Assembly (NCBI GenBank): GCA_024234575.1
Contig: JACKOB010000002.1
Coordinates: forward strand, 992,001 to 1,056,000
Direction: 5' to 3'
Length of the DNA: 64,000 nt
Source: Hahellaceae bacterium
GTDB taxonomy: Bacteria > Pseudomonadota > Gammaproteobacteria > Pseudomonadales > Oleiphilaceae
Under the pieces are notes generated by a model that searched no databases, was not told the DNA's origin, and saw nothing but the letters and a program-made list of their open reading frames with translations. This document shows, piece by piece, positions 51,464-59,325 of the stretch. The first letter of the stretch is position 1, and each line of letters begins with the position of its first letter. The translations under genes and the position numbers were made by a program.

Positions 51464-51961
51464 ATGTCCCGTTATCGCCCCCCAAGAATTCCAGGCTCCA
51501 AATATATTACTCCGGAAGGGGAAAAAACTTTGCGTGATGAACTGCATTATCTTTGGAAGGTAAAGCGGCCTGAGGTCACACAGGCAGTATCTGACGCAGC
51601 CAAACAGGGGGATCGTTCTGAGAATGCAGAATATATTTATGGCAAGAAGCAATTGCGAGAAATTGATAGCAGGGTGCGCTTTTTGACAAAAAGGCTAGAA
51701 AATATGGTGGTGGTGAATACGCGGCCAGATGATGTCACTAAAGTTTATTTTGGAGCTTGGGTTTCTTTGGAAGATGAGCAAGGGGAGATAAATCAGTTTC
51801 GTCTAGTCGGGCCAGACGAAATTGATTTGTCGAAAGGTTATGTCAGTATTGATTCACCGGTTGGCAGGGCGTTGCTGGGTAAGCGTGTTGATGACGAGGT
51901 ACTGGTGCATGTTGGGGCCGCAGAGCGGTCTTGGTATATTGTAGCAGTGGAGTATCGATGA
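51464..51961 (+). CDS. greB: Transcription elongation factor GreB
   Basis: This 165-aa factor rescues backtracked RNA polymerase by stimulating transcript cleavage. The N-terminal coiled coil has DELHYLWKVKRPEVTQAV and the acidic tip GDRSENAEYIYGKKQL; the C-terminal domain shows FGAWVSLEDEQGE and DSPVGRALLGKRVDDEV. WxxK/R features and the IPGSKYITPEG start mark GreB rather than GreA. Start at MSRYRPPRIPG; an upstream ATG at 51446 adds only six residues and lacks a site. Confidence 0.95.
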   Translation: MSRYRPPRIPGSKYITPEGEKTLRDELHYLWKVKRPEVTQAVSDAAKQGDRSENAEYIYGKKQLREIDSRVRFLTKRLENMVVVNTRPDDVTKVYFGAWVSLEDEQGEINQFRLVGPDEIDLSKGYVSIDSPVGRALLGKRVDDEVLVHVGAAERSWYIVAVEYR

Positions 51962-52187
51962 TGAGATATATTAGTAAGAGGTATATGCTTAGTACAAAAA
52001 GGCTTTGTTTAGAATTATTGATAGCTTTCTGAATTTTCAACGCAAACCTCGCTCCTCATTTTTATATTTGTGTGAGAAATGTCTCAAATATGATAAAAAC
52101 AGGGCGATTGTGGACGATTGTTTGATTAGTGAACAATGAATTGAATTACACTATAAAGAATTACTGTGGTAATAAGGATGTATAGCC

Positions 52188-52595
52188 ATGAAAAATATAT
52201 TTATTAATAATTGTATAGCGATGGCGTTGTTTACTTTTATGAGTGCTTCTTCTGCTATTGCCGAGACAGGGTTGGTTCATAAAGAAAAATCTACAATTGA
52301 CAGCTTTCCTCTTCAGGCGCTTGAACAGGACGACTTGTCAGCAGCGGTTATTTCTGGAGGCCTTGAGCCAACAAGTGCAGGAGAGAGTACTGTTACTTAC
52401 ACGCCAGGTCTTGAGGACCAGCTGGATCTGGAAGTGCGTGACAAGCAAACAGATTTAGGCCGGTCTGAAGTGCCTATTACCTTCAACTTTCGTGAGCCTA
52501 GAGTTGTTCCTGGTGTTACTTTTACTCAGTCTAACGAAATTTTGGGCGGTAATCGTACGTACCACTCCTATGATACAACTATATCAACACGTTAG
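52188..52595 (+). CDS. Small secreted protein of unknown function
   Basis: This 135-aa protein has a Sec signal peptide (residues 1-25, cleavage after SSAIA). The mature part is acidic and hydrophilic, with no cysteine and no clear domain (LQALEQDDLSAAVISGGLEP, then FNFREPRVVPGVTFTQSN, ending STR). The ATG has a weak AAGGATG-type site. No neighbour suggests a role and no family is recognised. It is followed by a bidirectional terminator. Confidence 0.65.
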   Translation: MKNIFINNCIAMALFTFMSASSAIAETGLVHKEKSTIDSFPLQALEQDDLSAAVISGGLEPTSAGESTVTYTPGLEDQLDLEVRDKQTDLGRSEVPITFNFREPRVVPGVTFTQSNEILGGNRTYHSYDTTISTR

Positions 52596-52599
52596 AAAA

Positions 52600-52627
52600 A
52601 CGAAGCCACTTTAGTACGTGGCTTCGT
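52600..52627. terminator. Bidirectional terminator
   Basis: A 10-bp stem ACGAAGCCAC/GTGGCTTCGT with an 8-base loop sits between convergent genes. The T tract is better for the minus-strand gene (TTTTTCTAAC). Confidence 0.75.
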
Positions 52628-52645
52628 TGTGACTATTTACCGTAT

Positions 52646-53083
52646 TTATCTTGCCTGTGCATCATTTTTGGTTTCGAAGAGAAGCCTGCCTAACCCATAG
52701 CCGCCTAGACAAGAGAGCACTGCGCCTGTCAGGAAGTATGTGACGGGCCATTGGGTCATCGTAAAACTAGTAGCAACAGGCGCCATATTAAGGGTGACCA
52801 ACTTAGCAACCAGACCTAACGTGATAAATGACAACATCACAGTGCTTAAGGTGGCCTCTCGACTAGACAGTCTGCCAACGACGATTACGTCGAGCAACAC
52901 GCCTAATACAGCACCCATACCGATACCGCCAATGCCCACCATCCAGATGAACTGCGCCAGCAACTGCTCGTTTGTACCGGGAAGCCACGCGAATAAGATA
53001 AAGTTTATTAGTTCCAGCGCCACTGCCATGCCGATTGCATATGACAAGGGTCGTGTAAACATCAATCGGGTTTGTTCGTTCAT
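52646..53083 (-). CDS. Small integral membrane protein with four helices
   Basis: This 145-aa protein has four hydrophobic helices: about 14-34 (YAIGMAVALELINFILFAWL), 42-66 (LLAQFIWMVGIGGIGMGAVLG), 78-98 (LSTVMLSFITLGLVAKLVTL) and 112-132 (WPVTYFLTGAVLSCLGGYGLG). A good AAAGGAG site precedes the ATG at 53083; the longer frame to 53113 has none. No family is recognised and no functional residue stands out. Confidence 0.75.
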   Translation of the reverse strand: MNEQTRLMFTRPLSYAIGMAVALELINFILFAWLPGTNEQLLAQFIWMVGIGGIGMGAVLGVLLDVIVVGRLSSREATLSTVMLSFITLGLVAKLVTLNMAPVATSFTMTQWPVTYFLTGAVLSCLGGYGLGRLLFETKNDAQAR

Positions 53084-53252
53084 TTGAAGTCTCCTTTTTG
53101 TGACTCGTGTCACAATAGTGCTACAGCTAGCCTAGGTACTTCATACTAATTTTGAATGGTTTTGACTGAGATGTGGGGGGCGTTGCGTGAATGTAATAAC
53201 TAAGAAATCAGGCGAGTCTATTCAGATATAGTCTCGCCCGACTGGCGGCTGG

Positions 53253-53633
53253 CTATAGCTGAATTTTTCCGCCACCTGGAATGCCACCGCTATTGCTGCC
53301 AGGAATAACGATTGATGAGGCTTGTTGACGGCGCATTTCTTTAAGCTCTTCGATGGTCCTTTCCATCGCCGCTTTGGCGCCATCCGAAAACTCTGCAACT
53401 GCTGCGGATAAGCTTTTCGCTTCGATCTCGAAAGAAAGTGGCAGGGCGCCCGCCGGTGTCATCATTTGCGCCTGGCCGAAATAAAGTACCGGGCGCGAAC
53501 TGTCTTTTTCGCCTTCAGCTGTTACCGGTGTCATGCGCCGGATTGTACCTACTTTTTGGTCGGTAAAAACTTCTTCTAAATAAAGTGCATTGACGTCCAT
53601 TTTGCCTTCAGGCGAATCATTTTGCTCAAACAT
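53253..53633 (-). CDS. Conserved-looking cytoplasmic protein of unknown function
   Basis: This 126-aa soluble protein has LYLEEVFTDQKVGTIRRMTP in the first half, VLYFGQAQMMTPAGALPLSF in the middle and a helix AVAEFSDGAKAAMERTIEEL before a Gly-rich tail (IPGSNSGGIPGGGKIQL). Similar proteins occur in Pseudomonas-type genomes, but I cannot name the family. It lies between the four-helix membrane protein and the MscS gene on the same strand. Start at 53633 is chosen; ATG at 53600 (MDVNAL) is an alternative. Confidence 0.72.
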   Translation of the reverse strand: MFEQNDSPEGKMDVNALYLEEVFTDQKVGTIRRMTPVTAEGEKDSSRPVLYFGQAQMMTPAGALPLSFEIEAKSLSAAVAEFSDGAKAAMERTIEELKEMRRQQASSIVIPGSNSGGIPGGGKIQL

Positions 53634-53708
53634 AGTTTACTCGCATTGGTTTAATGAAAAAGTTAAACCGCAAATTGTACCCTATAAATTTCAGATTCTC
53701 TCGTTGAT

Positions 53709-54539
53709 CTAAGCGTTCGCGTTAATTGCCTTGTAGCGAATGGCTGGTCTGGGTATTTCGCGTTCGTGGAACAATCTTGTGGTTCGTAAAACAATGTCTG
53801 TTTGAAGATCTTTTTCATGGTGCGTATCGAAAACGTAGGCTTTGGCTCGTATTCTAATGGCAAGCTGTTCGCCGATGATTTCTTCGGTCACTGAAAAACC
53901 GACAGGCTTTTTTAGAAAGACAAAGCGACTAGTGATGATAACTTCTCTAATTAAGTTAATTGCTTCGCTGATGTCGGCATTGAGTGCGAGATGGAAATCC
54001 GTTACTACCATCATGTCGAGAGCGCCAGCATTGCCGGAGGCGACGACTTCTGTGATGAAACGGGAGTTGGGAATGGTTACCAGATTATCGTCCAATGTTT
54101 GCAGGCGGACGGAGCGGAGCCCAATGCTGACAATCTCTCCGTAGACATCGCCAAAGCTAACTTTGTCACCCGCCTGAAAAGGTTTCTCGAAAAGTAGAAG
54201 AAAACCGGCCACAACCGACGCAGCAACATCCTTTAAAGCAATACCCATGGCGACAGCGATGGAACCACCCGCTGCGATCATGAACTCTTTTGGTGGCTGA
54301 ATGATGCTGATAACAAGGCCAACTCCTCCGAATATATAGATAGAAAAAGTAAGCAATGTACTGAACTGTAATATCAAAAAGCGCTGTGTGGTGAAGCGAA
54401 GCATTAACCGTTCAGCAAGCAGACGAATTAAGAAGTTAACTGACCAGAGCCCTACTCCTGCAACGAGCAGAAGTAAAAGCTTATAAACATCAAACAGGTT
54501 GGCAAGAGAAGTTATATCACTCACGATTTCATTATTCAT
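53709..54539 (-). CDS. MscS-family mechanosensitive channel
   Basis: This 276-aa inner-membrane protein has three helices: about 14-36 (LFDVYKLLLLLVAGVGLWSV), 58-78 (FLILQFSTLLTFSIYIFGGV) and the pore helix with GGSIAVAMGIALKDVAASVVAGF. The MscS beta domain follows (FQAGDKVSFGDVYGEIVSIGLR, NLVTIPNSRFI). These channels open under membrane tension to release solutes. Its ATG overlaps the end of the large ATPase gene by 8 bases, so both are made together; gating by the ATPase is an attractive idea without direct evidence. Confidence 0.92.
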   Translation of the reverse strand: MNNEIVSDITSLANLFDVYKLLLLLVAGVGLWSVNFLIRLLAERLMLRFTTQRFLILQFSTLLTFSIYIFGGVGLVISIIQPPKEFMIAAGGSIAVAMGIALKDVAASVVAGFLLLFEKPFQAGDKVSFGDVYGEIVSIGLRSVRLQTLDDNLVTIPNSRFITEVVASGNAGALDMMVVTDFHLALNADISEAINLIREVIITSRFVFLKKPVGFSVTEEIIGEQLAIRIRAKAYVFDTHHEKDLQTDIVLRTTRLFHEREIPRPAIRYKAINANA

Positions 54540-57468
54540 GGAGCATATTCTTCCTTTGTAAATAGTTGTTAATAAAGTGGAAATGTATCAGATGAAACGA
54601 ACACCGGCTCTCTTCCTGTTTTATAAAACCTTTGTCCAGCGCTAGTCGCAACGCGCTTGAGACAACTCCTGGATCAAGACTGGTAGCAAGAACCAAATCA
54701 CTTTCACTCATCGAGTGATGTATTAATATTGATGCATAGACGAATAGAAAAGAAGTTGGCACTGCGCTCATATCTGGAGTTGAGAGCTTTTTGGGCGGCA
54801 TTGCCACCACTTTTCTGCCGGATTGCACATCGACGGTTTTTAACCAGAGTCGCTGAGCTATTGCCGGGTTACCCTGGCACAAATCGCTGAGTAAATAGAA
54901 AAAGCGCTGTTCGGCTGTGCGAATTGCGTGGTTGTTAGTGCGGCTTGTTGCAGACAGTGCCGCCTTATTGTACTCGAGCTTAAACTGGCTCCGATGATGT
55001 CTTGATAGTATTAAGGAGCGAATTTCGGATGGCGTCCAGCGTTTAATGTTGACACTATCCAGGGCGCAAGTGATATCCGGCATGGCGCGACGAAGATAGT
55101 TCCAGCTTAGGTTATTCATGCTGATTATCCAAAATATTTTGCTACGGGTGCTGCGCATGATTTTTAGCAGTAAACGAATGGCTGAGAGGTGACCAACCTG
55201 TGTCAGAAACAAGTGATGTGCATCGTCAATAATTATGACTCGCGGAATATCCGGATCAGGACTCAGTTCTTCGTCTTCAATTCGAACTTTATACTCCGTC
55301 AAAAGTTGTCGCAAACCTTCTTCTGTAGTGATTTTAGTCGGTAGGGAGATGAATGTGCTGGTACTTTTTATTTCCCCCTTATTGCACTGCTCCGTTAAGC
55401 GTTGAAGCGTGCAGGTTTTACCCATACCTTTTTCACCACAAATAATGGCGGTCCGGCTAAGTGTACTGGCAGTTATCCAGTTGTTGATTTTTTCTGTCAG
55501 GTTGGCGAGCAACCCGGTATTTATGTAGGGCAAATCTGTCAGCAATCGCTTATCAGAAAACCAGGTTTCATAGTTGGCTGGTGTGTCAGTTTCATCTTCT
55601 TCTACTTCAGCGACTTCTTTCTTAGTAAGGCTTTTTATCGATATCGAATGGGAAAATAGGCGCCTATACCAGGAAAACAGCATTAGTTGATTATGTATCA
55701 GTATGACGGTATTGCTGATAACAATGGGAATGATAAGTAGTGGGGTGAAAGATTTTACATGCGCAGTTTTAGTTTCTATCGGCGTATTGCGATGTACAAC
55801 GCGATTCAGCAAGACGTCCATATTAATTTGAATATCTTCAGCTTGAGCGTCAAGTGATCTTTTTATGATGATGTATGAGATTAGTAGCAATAGGCTTAAG
55901 CCCAGATGATATATATATCCTTGACCGGTTGTTGCTTCAATTAGTTTAATCGCGATGAGTAGTATCAGCAGAGAACGGCTTAGTCTATTGCTGCGCTCAG
56001 TAATTTGTTGTAAGGAGGTGCCGGATAAAAACTTTCCGGCATTGTCTGCGATGCGGATAAGCACGGACTCTGCGAATATGGAAAAGAGACGATAAATGAG
56101 GTAGATATAGACTACTGTCGAGCAAAACCAGTAGGCCACCGAAGAGCTTAGCAGGTAGGTATTGTTGCTAAATGTAAGGAGAATCAATGCGACAGCTACA
56201 TAAAAATATGGGGCAGTGATTCCCATTAATGCTGACAATGAGCGCATTGCACCTGACTGCCCCACTAACAGCAGTGTGTCTTGCATAAGCCCTAGCTTTT
56301 GGCTTAGGTATTGTGAGAGCCAAAGCAATAAGGCCAGGTATAAAATCGATTTGGCCCAATTGAGAGCAGACTGAAAAACCAGCGAGGCTTTTTCGGCAGG
56401 AGAGAGCTGGTTTAGCCACAAGAAGGTTTGCACTGCTTTTAATGGATAACTTAGTGTGAAGTAAAGCGCTTGGGATTCTATGCGAATTGCCTTGCTCTGA
56501 TCATCAAACAGGTCGCTGAAGCTGTAATAGTTTCTCGACCATAACTTTCTTGCTTCAATAACTCCCAGCTTAATATTGGCTTGAGAAAACCAAAGTTCAC
56601 TGCGGATCTGGCTGAGTTTGTTTGCCGTTTGTTTTAAGAAGGCTTGTTCGGTTGTGGAAAGCGCGCTTAGTGTTTCATCAGAAAGGTCAATATGTTCAGA
56701 CAGTGAAAAAGTTTCTGTCCATAACACCGCAAAAAAGTGTTCAATTTCCTGCTGAACATCGAGGTTTTCCATATGCAGCGATTGGTAGTTCATGATGGAG
56801 AGTTCACGCAGAATACCGAACAGCTTTTCTGACCACAGTTCAAGGGATGTGACAGATGCCTTGAGGTGGCTAAGAGAGGCTTCTGTCATCAAGTCGGGCT
56901 GATGGCTGATGTCTGCTTTAACCCTGGTAATCTGCTGCTGTTGCTCTTGGATAGTGACGCCGATATTGGTGATGAGCAGGAAATTCCGTCGCTGCATTGC
57001 GGGCAATTGCAGAAATTTTATTGAGGCTTCCCTCAGATCCTTTGTGGCAATGCCCAGCTGCTCGGATATTGTAGAAAAATTCGGCTCGAGCTCCGTACAG
57101 TTAGCATTTGCACTGTAGCGCTGAACTTCCTTTGGGCTGCTTAGCTCACTAAGACGCAGTCTTACTGCGTTTTCATCCTGTACGTCGAACCCGAAAATAG
57201 TATTGAGATCAATAAAGATTTCGGGCTTACCAATGCTTAATTTTTCGAGAAATTGCGATACCTGTAAACGCTTTAGTAATTGTGCGTTGAGCTTTTCTAG
57301 TTTGTCTTGTTCTAGCTCACACCAGCGCTGACCGCCTGTTATCGTAGTCGAAACGTCGTCTTCCGCTTTTACTTGGGCTGACGAGAGGAGCCATCCAGTT
57401 AGCAGTATGAGCATGCAACTGAGAAAGGCGTTGCCAAGGCGTATGTTCGTGGTTTTTAAGAGAAACAC
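54532..57468 (-). CDS. Large membrane-anchored ATPase with periplasmic helical domain
   Basis: This 978-aa protein has a signal peptide (about residues 1-35, cleavage near SSAQVKA), a periplasmic helical domain of about 330 residues (RCW-like RWCELEQDKLEKLNAQLLKRL, LSHLKASVTSLELWSEKLFGIL), six or seven membrane helices (about 370-620), and a cytoplasmic ATPase. Walker A is in IICGEKGMGKTCTLQRL (about residue 681), Walker B in VIIIDDAHHLF (about 746); the end (MSESDLVLATSLDPGVVSSAL) looks like a winged helix. The layout of the first 620 residues recalls the N-terminal part of large MscK/MscM-type channels. It overlaps an MscS channel gene. I do not know a named protein of this combination. Confidence 0.8.
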   Translation of the reverse strand: MFLLKTTNIRLGNAFLSCMLILLTGWLLSSAQVKAEDDVSTTITGGQRWCELEQDKLEKLNAQLLKRLQVSQFLEKLSIGKPEIFIDLNTIFGFDVQDENAVRLRLSELSSPKEVQRYSANANCTELEPNFSTISEQLGIATKDLREASIKFLQLPAMQRRNFLLITNIGVTIQEQQQQITRVKADISHQPDLMTEASLSHLKASVTSLELWSEKLFGILRELSIMNYQSLHMENLDVQQEIEHFFAVLWTETFSLSEHIDLSDETLSALSTTEQAFLKQTANKLSQIRSELWFSQANIKLGVIEARKLWSRNYYSFSDLFDDQSKAIRIESQALYFTLSYPLKAVQTFLWLNQLSPAEKASLVFQSALNWAKSILYLALLLWLSQYLSQKLGLMQDTLLLVGQSGAMRSLSALMGITAPYFYVAVALILLTFSNNTYLLSSSVAYWFCSTVVYIYLIYRLFSIFAESVLIRIADNAGKFLSGTSLQQITERSNRLSRSLLILLIAIKLIEATTGQGYIYHLGLSLLLLISYIIIKRSLDAQAEDIQINMDVLLNRVVHRNTPIETKTAHVKSFTPLLIIPIVISNTVILIHNQLMLFSWYRRLFSHSISIKSLTKKEVAEVEEDETDTPANYETWFSDKRLLTDLPYINTGLLANLTEKINNWITASTLSRTAIICGEKGMGKTCTLQRLTEQCNKGEIKSTSTFISLPTKITTEEGLRQLLTEYKVRIEDEELSPDPDIPRVIIIDDAHHLFLTQVGHLSAIRLLLKIMRSTRSKIFWIISMNNLSWNYLRRAMPDITCALDSVNIKRWTPSEIRSLILSRHHRSQFKLEYNKAALSATSRTNNHAIRTAEQRFFYLLSDLCQGNPAIAQRLWLKTVDVQSGRKVVAMPPKKLSTPDMSAVPTSFLFVYASILIHHSMSESDLVLATSLDPGVVSSALRLALDKGFIKQEESRCSFHLIHFHFINNYLQRKNMLHE

Positions 57469-57696
57469 ATTGATTCCTTTTACGGTCGGTCCAGAGTCAT
57501 CTTAGACCGAAACGGTATTGAGGGCACAGTGAAAAACAGCGAATTTCAAACGGGAGTAGCTTTTAATTGCTGTAACGCAACGTAACTGGCTGTTGAGGCT
57601 CTGTAATTCTGTGATCCAGTGCGGTCTTGAGGCGCGCGCTAGTCCGAAGATTGTGCCGCTTTTAAACACTAGACTGGAGTCGTTAACAAATGTTCA

Positions 57697-57705
57697 GGGG
57701 GGGGG
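57697..57705 (+). repeat. Run of nine G directly before a start codon
   Basis: Nine consecutive G lie two bases upstream of the ATG at 57707 and overlap its ribosome-binding region. Slippage would change the spacing between the site and the start codon, a classic way to alter translation. Confidence 0.9.
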
Positions 57706-57706
57706 T

Positions 57707-58216
57707 ATGAGTATCAGCAGCGCAGTAAAACGAGAAAAAATTCCGGTCAGACTGGTAAAGTTGACGGAGTTAGCCGTGGTGCCAAGGTCGGAGTATTTAC
57801 CTGCACCGGTCTGCTCAGATCCGTTTGATGAGAAGAAAAGGCGATCTTTTTTCGGACTTTTAAGGGGGCATGAAAACGTAAAACCAGCCGAAGTGACCGT
57901 CTCGAACAATCTATCTGTTGTGCTGAATGCTGCGCTATGGATGAAAGTGCTGACGGATCAGGCCCACGTAGTCTCATTTTTTCTGGTATATGGCGACGAT
58001 AGTGGTGAGTACGCTGTTTTGGTAGATGAGGTGAAAGTTTCCGCGGATCATTCGGCGGTAATGCTAACAAATAATGTTTCGATTCAGTGTAAAGGCGAGG
58101 TTAAGTTTGTGAAGGCTTGCTGCAGCGGGCTTGCAGATAGTAAATACGTCATTGATGAATTGTTTGTACAGCGAGTGAAAGAGGCTGCCGTCCAACAGAA
58201 TAAAAAGACTGCCTGA
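57707..58216 (+). CDS. Unknown protein divergent from the large ATPase gene
   Basis: This 169-aa cytoplasmic-looking protein has no signal or membrane helix. Visible features are a basic segment DPFDEKKRRSFFGLLRGHEN (residues 45-64), strands VTVSNNLSVVLNAALWMKVL and VVSFFLVYGDDSGEYAVLVDEV, and a basic end VQRVKEAAVQQNKKT. Two adjacent Cys (VKACCSGLAD) are notable. The start is taken at 57707, after the G run; an in-frame GTG or earlier codon could extend it to 57593. It is 238 bases from the ATPase gene start. No family is recognised. Confidence 0.65.
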   Translation: MSISSAVKREKIPVRLVKLTELAVVPRSEYLPAPVCSDPFDEKKRRSFFGLLRGHENVKPAEVTVSNNLSVVLNAALWMKVLTDQAHVVSFFLVYGDDSGEYAVLVDEVKVSADHSAVMLTNNVSIQCKGEVKFVKACCSGLADSKYVIDELFVQRVKEAAVQQNKKTA

Positions 58217-58806
58217 GCAGGATCTATCTGTAAAACAATCGTTTACCGTACTAAAGCGGATATAATGCGCGTTGATTCGCGACTTTGGTGTTTTCGTAAC
58301 CAATTTACCCTGTCATCCCCTAATGATGAACCGCGCTCTCGGTTAGTGCTTCCGTTCAGCAACGGTTGAATTTTTTCTTGTCTGATTAACCAGCGAAACC
58401 GGCATACTAGCCCAGGTGAGTCCTGTTGCTTTGTTCAGGGTTTTGAGTGCTTCCTCGGGGTAACGAAGTTTCAGGTTATCGATCAGCTTCAACAATTCGT
58501 GACTCATGACTTGCTCCTTTTAGTGATGCATAACTCTTTGTAGTAATGCGAGGGGCGTGCCAATCTTATTTTTGTGTGTGCTGGTGTATTACTTTTTTGA
58601 ACACCATATTCTCTAATATTTTGAAATATATAGATAAATAATTTTTATTGGTAAGGCAGACGAACCGCTGTCTGAGGGGGCTTGGCGGTTACAGACTCTT
58701 TATTAAGGCTCTCTGTGACGGAAAATGTCACAAATGGTCAACGAAAGCCCTAATTGTCTATGGTGATGGAGTTTGCGGGTTATTTTTCATTCTGAGATTG
58801 GTATAA
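58217..58806. other. Sparse region with one short ORF
   Basis: This 590-base stretch carries a good -10-like TATAAT at 58261-58266 without a paired -35, a short minus-strand ORF (58343-58507), and an AT-rich part (58560-58650). A small TATAAT occurs near 58801 just before the DUF2288 gene. I see no other gene or RNA here. Confidence 0.5.
58343..58507 (-). CDS. Short ORF of unknown function, 54 aa
   Basis: This short frame starts MSHELLKLIDNLKLRYPEEA and ends NSTVAERKH. An AAAAGGAG site lies seven bases before the ATG, a strong sign of translation, and the first half would form an amphipathic helix. It lacks a signal peptide or a membrane helix. No homologue is known to me. It stands alone on the minus strand between two plus-strand genes. 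Confidence 0.45.
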   Translation of the reverse strand: MSHELLKLIDNLKLRYPEEALKTLNKATGLTWASMPVSLVNQTRKNSTVAERKH

Positions 58807-59151
58807 TTGCCCCCCACTTTAACGACTGAGCACAGACTGTTGACAGACTTCGATACGGACCTCAAAACCAAGCTAGCCTTAGAGACTGCGCGGATTCACT
58901 GGCGCGAGTTGCAGCCCTGGTTCGCCAAAGGACATGCCATATCCGTTGCTGCGTCACTCGACCTGGTTGAGGTGAGTTTTCAGTTATGTCAGGACAATAA
59001 AGCCATGTTTGAGGCATGGATGCTTGAAGGTTTGGTTAAGCCTGTAGAAGATGCAGAAGCTCAGGACTGGTTCGAGCGTGACACGGAGCTTTGGGCCGTA
59101 GTCGTCAAGCCCTGGGTGTTGGTGCAAGATAAGCCCCTGCAAAGCCATTAA
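58807..59151 (+). CDS. DUF2288 family protein
   Basis: This protein of about 103-114 aa matches the DUF2288 pattern: KLALETARIHWRELQPWFAKG, LDLVEVSFQLCQDNKAMFEAW and the ending LWAVVVKPWVLVQDKPL. The family is widespread in Pseudomonas-like bacteria and has no known function. The start is uncertain: a TTG at 58807 gives the longest form, and TTG at 58840 (LTDFDTDLK) gives the form most like relatives; neither has a strong ribosome site. It is followed by the SulP gene, 174 bases away. Confidence 0.75.
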   Translation: MPPTLTTEHRLLTDFDTDLKTKLALETARIHWRELQPWFAKGHAISVAASLDLVEVSFQLCQDNKAMFEAWMLEGLVKPVEDAEAQDWFERDTELWAVVVKPWVLVQDKPLQSH

Positions 59152-59325
59152 TTCTTTTCACAAGCATTTAAAGTGAGCGCTGTTGCTGAAAAATTGTGCA
59201 ATAAATAGCGCTCATCTCTTCAATACGGTACAATCCGCGCCCCTTAATAATCCCGGCAAAAGAATAAATTAAATGGGATAGTCGTGCGCATGAAATTTAT
59301 TCAGACTCGCTGAATTCCGGAGGTT

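Noticed and set aside
53709..58216. Considered calling the ATPase/MscS region a defence island
   Set aside because: No known defence gene, nuclease, protease or recombinase is adjacent, and the flanks are ordinary chromosomal genes; only the unusual architecture supports the idea, so it is kept as a hypothesis in the findings.
58261..58266. TATAAT near the end of the unknown 169-aa gene
   Set aside because: No -35 box at the proper distance and no plus-strand gene follows for more than 500 bases; not called as a promoter.
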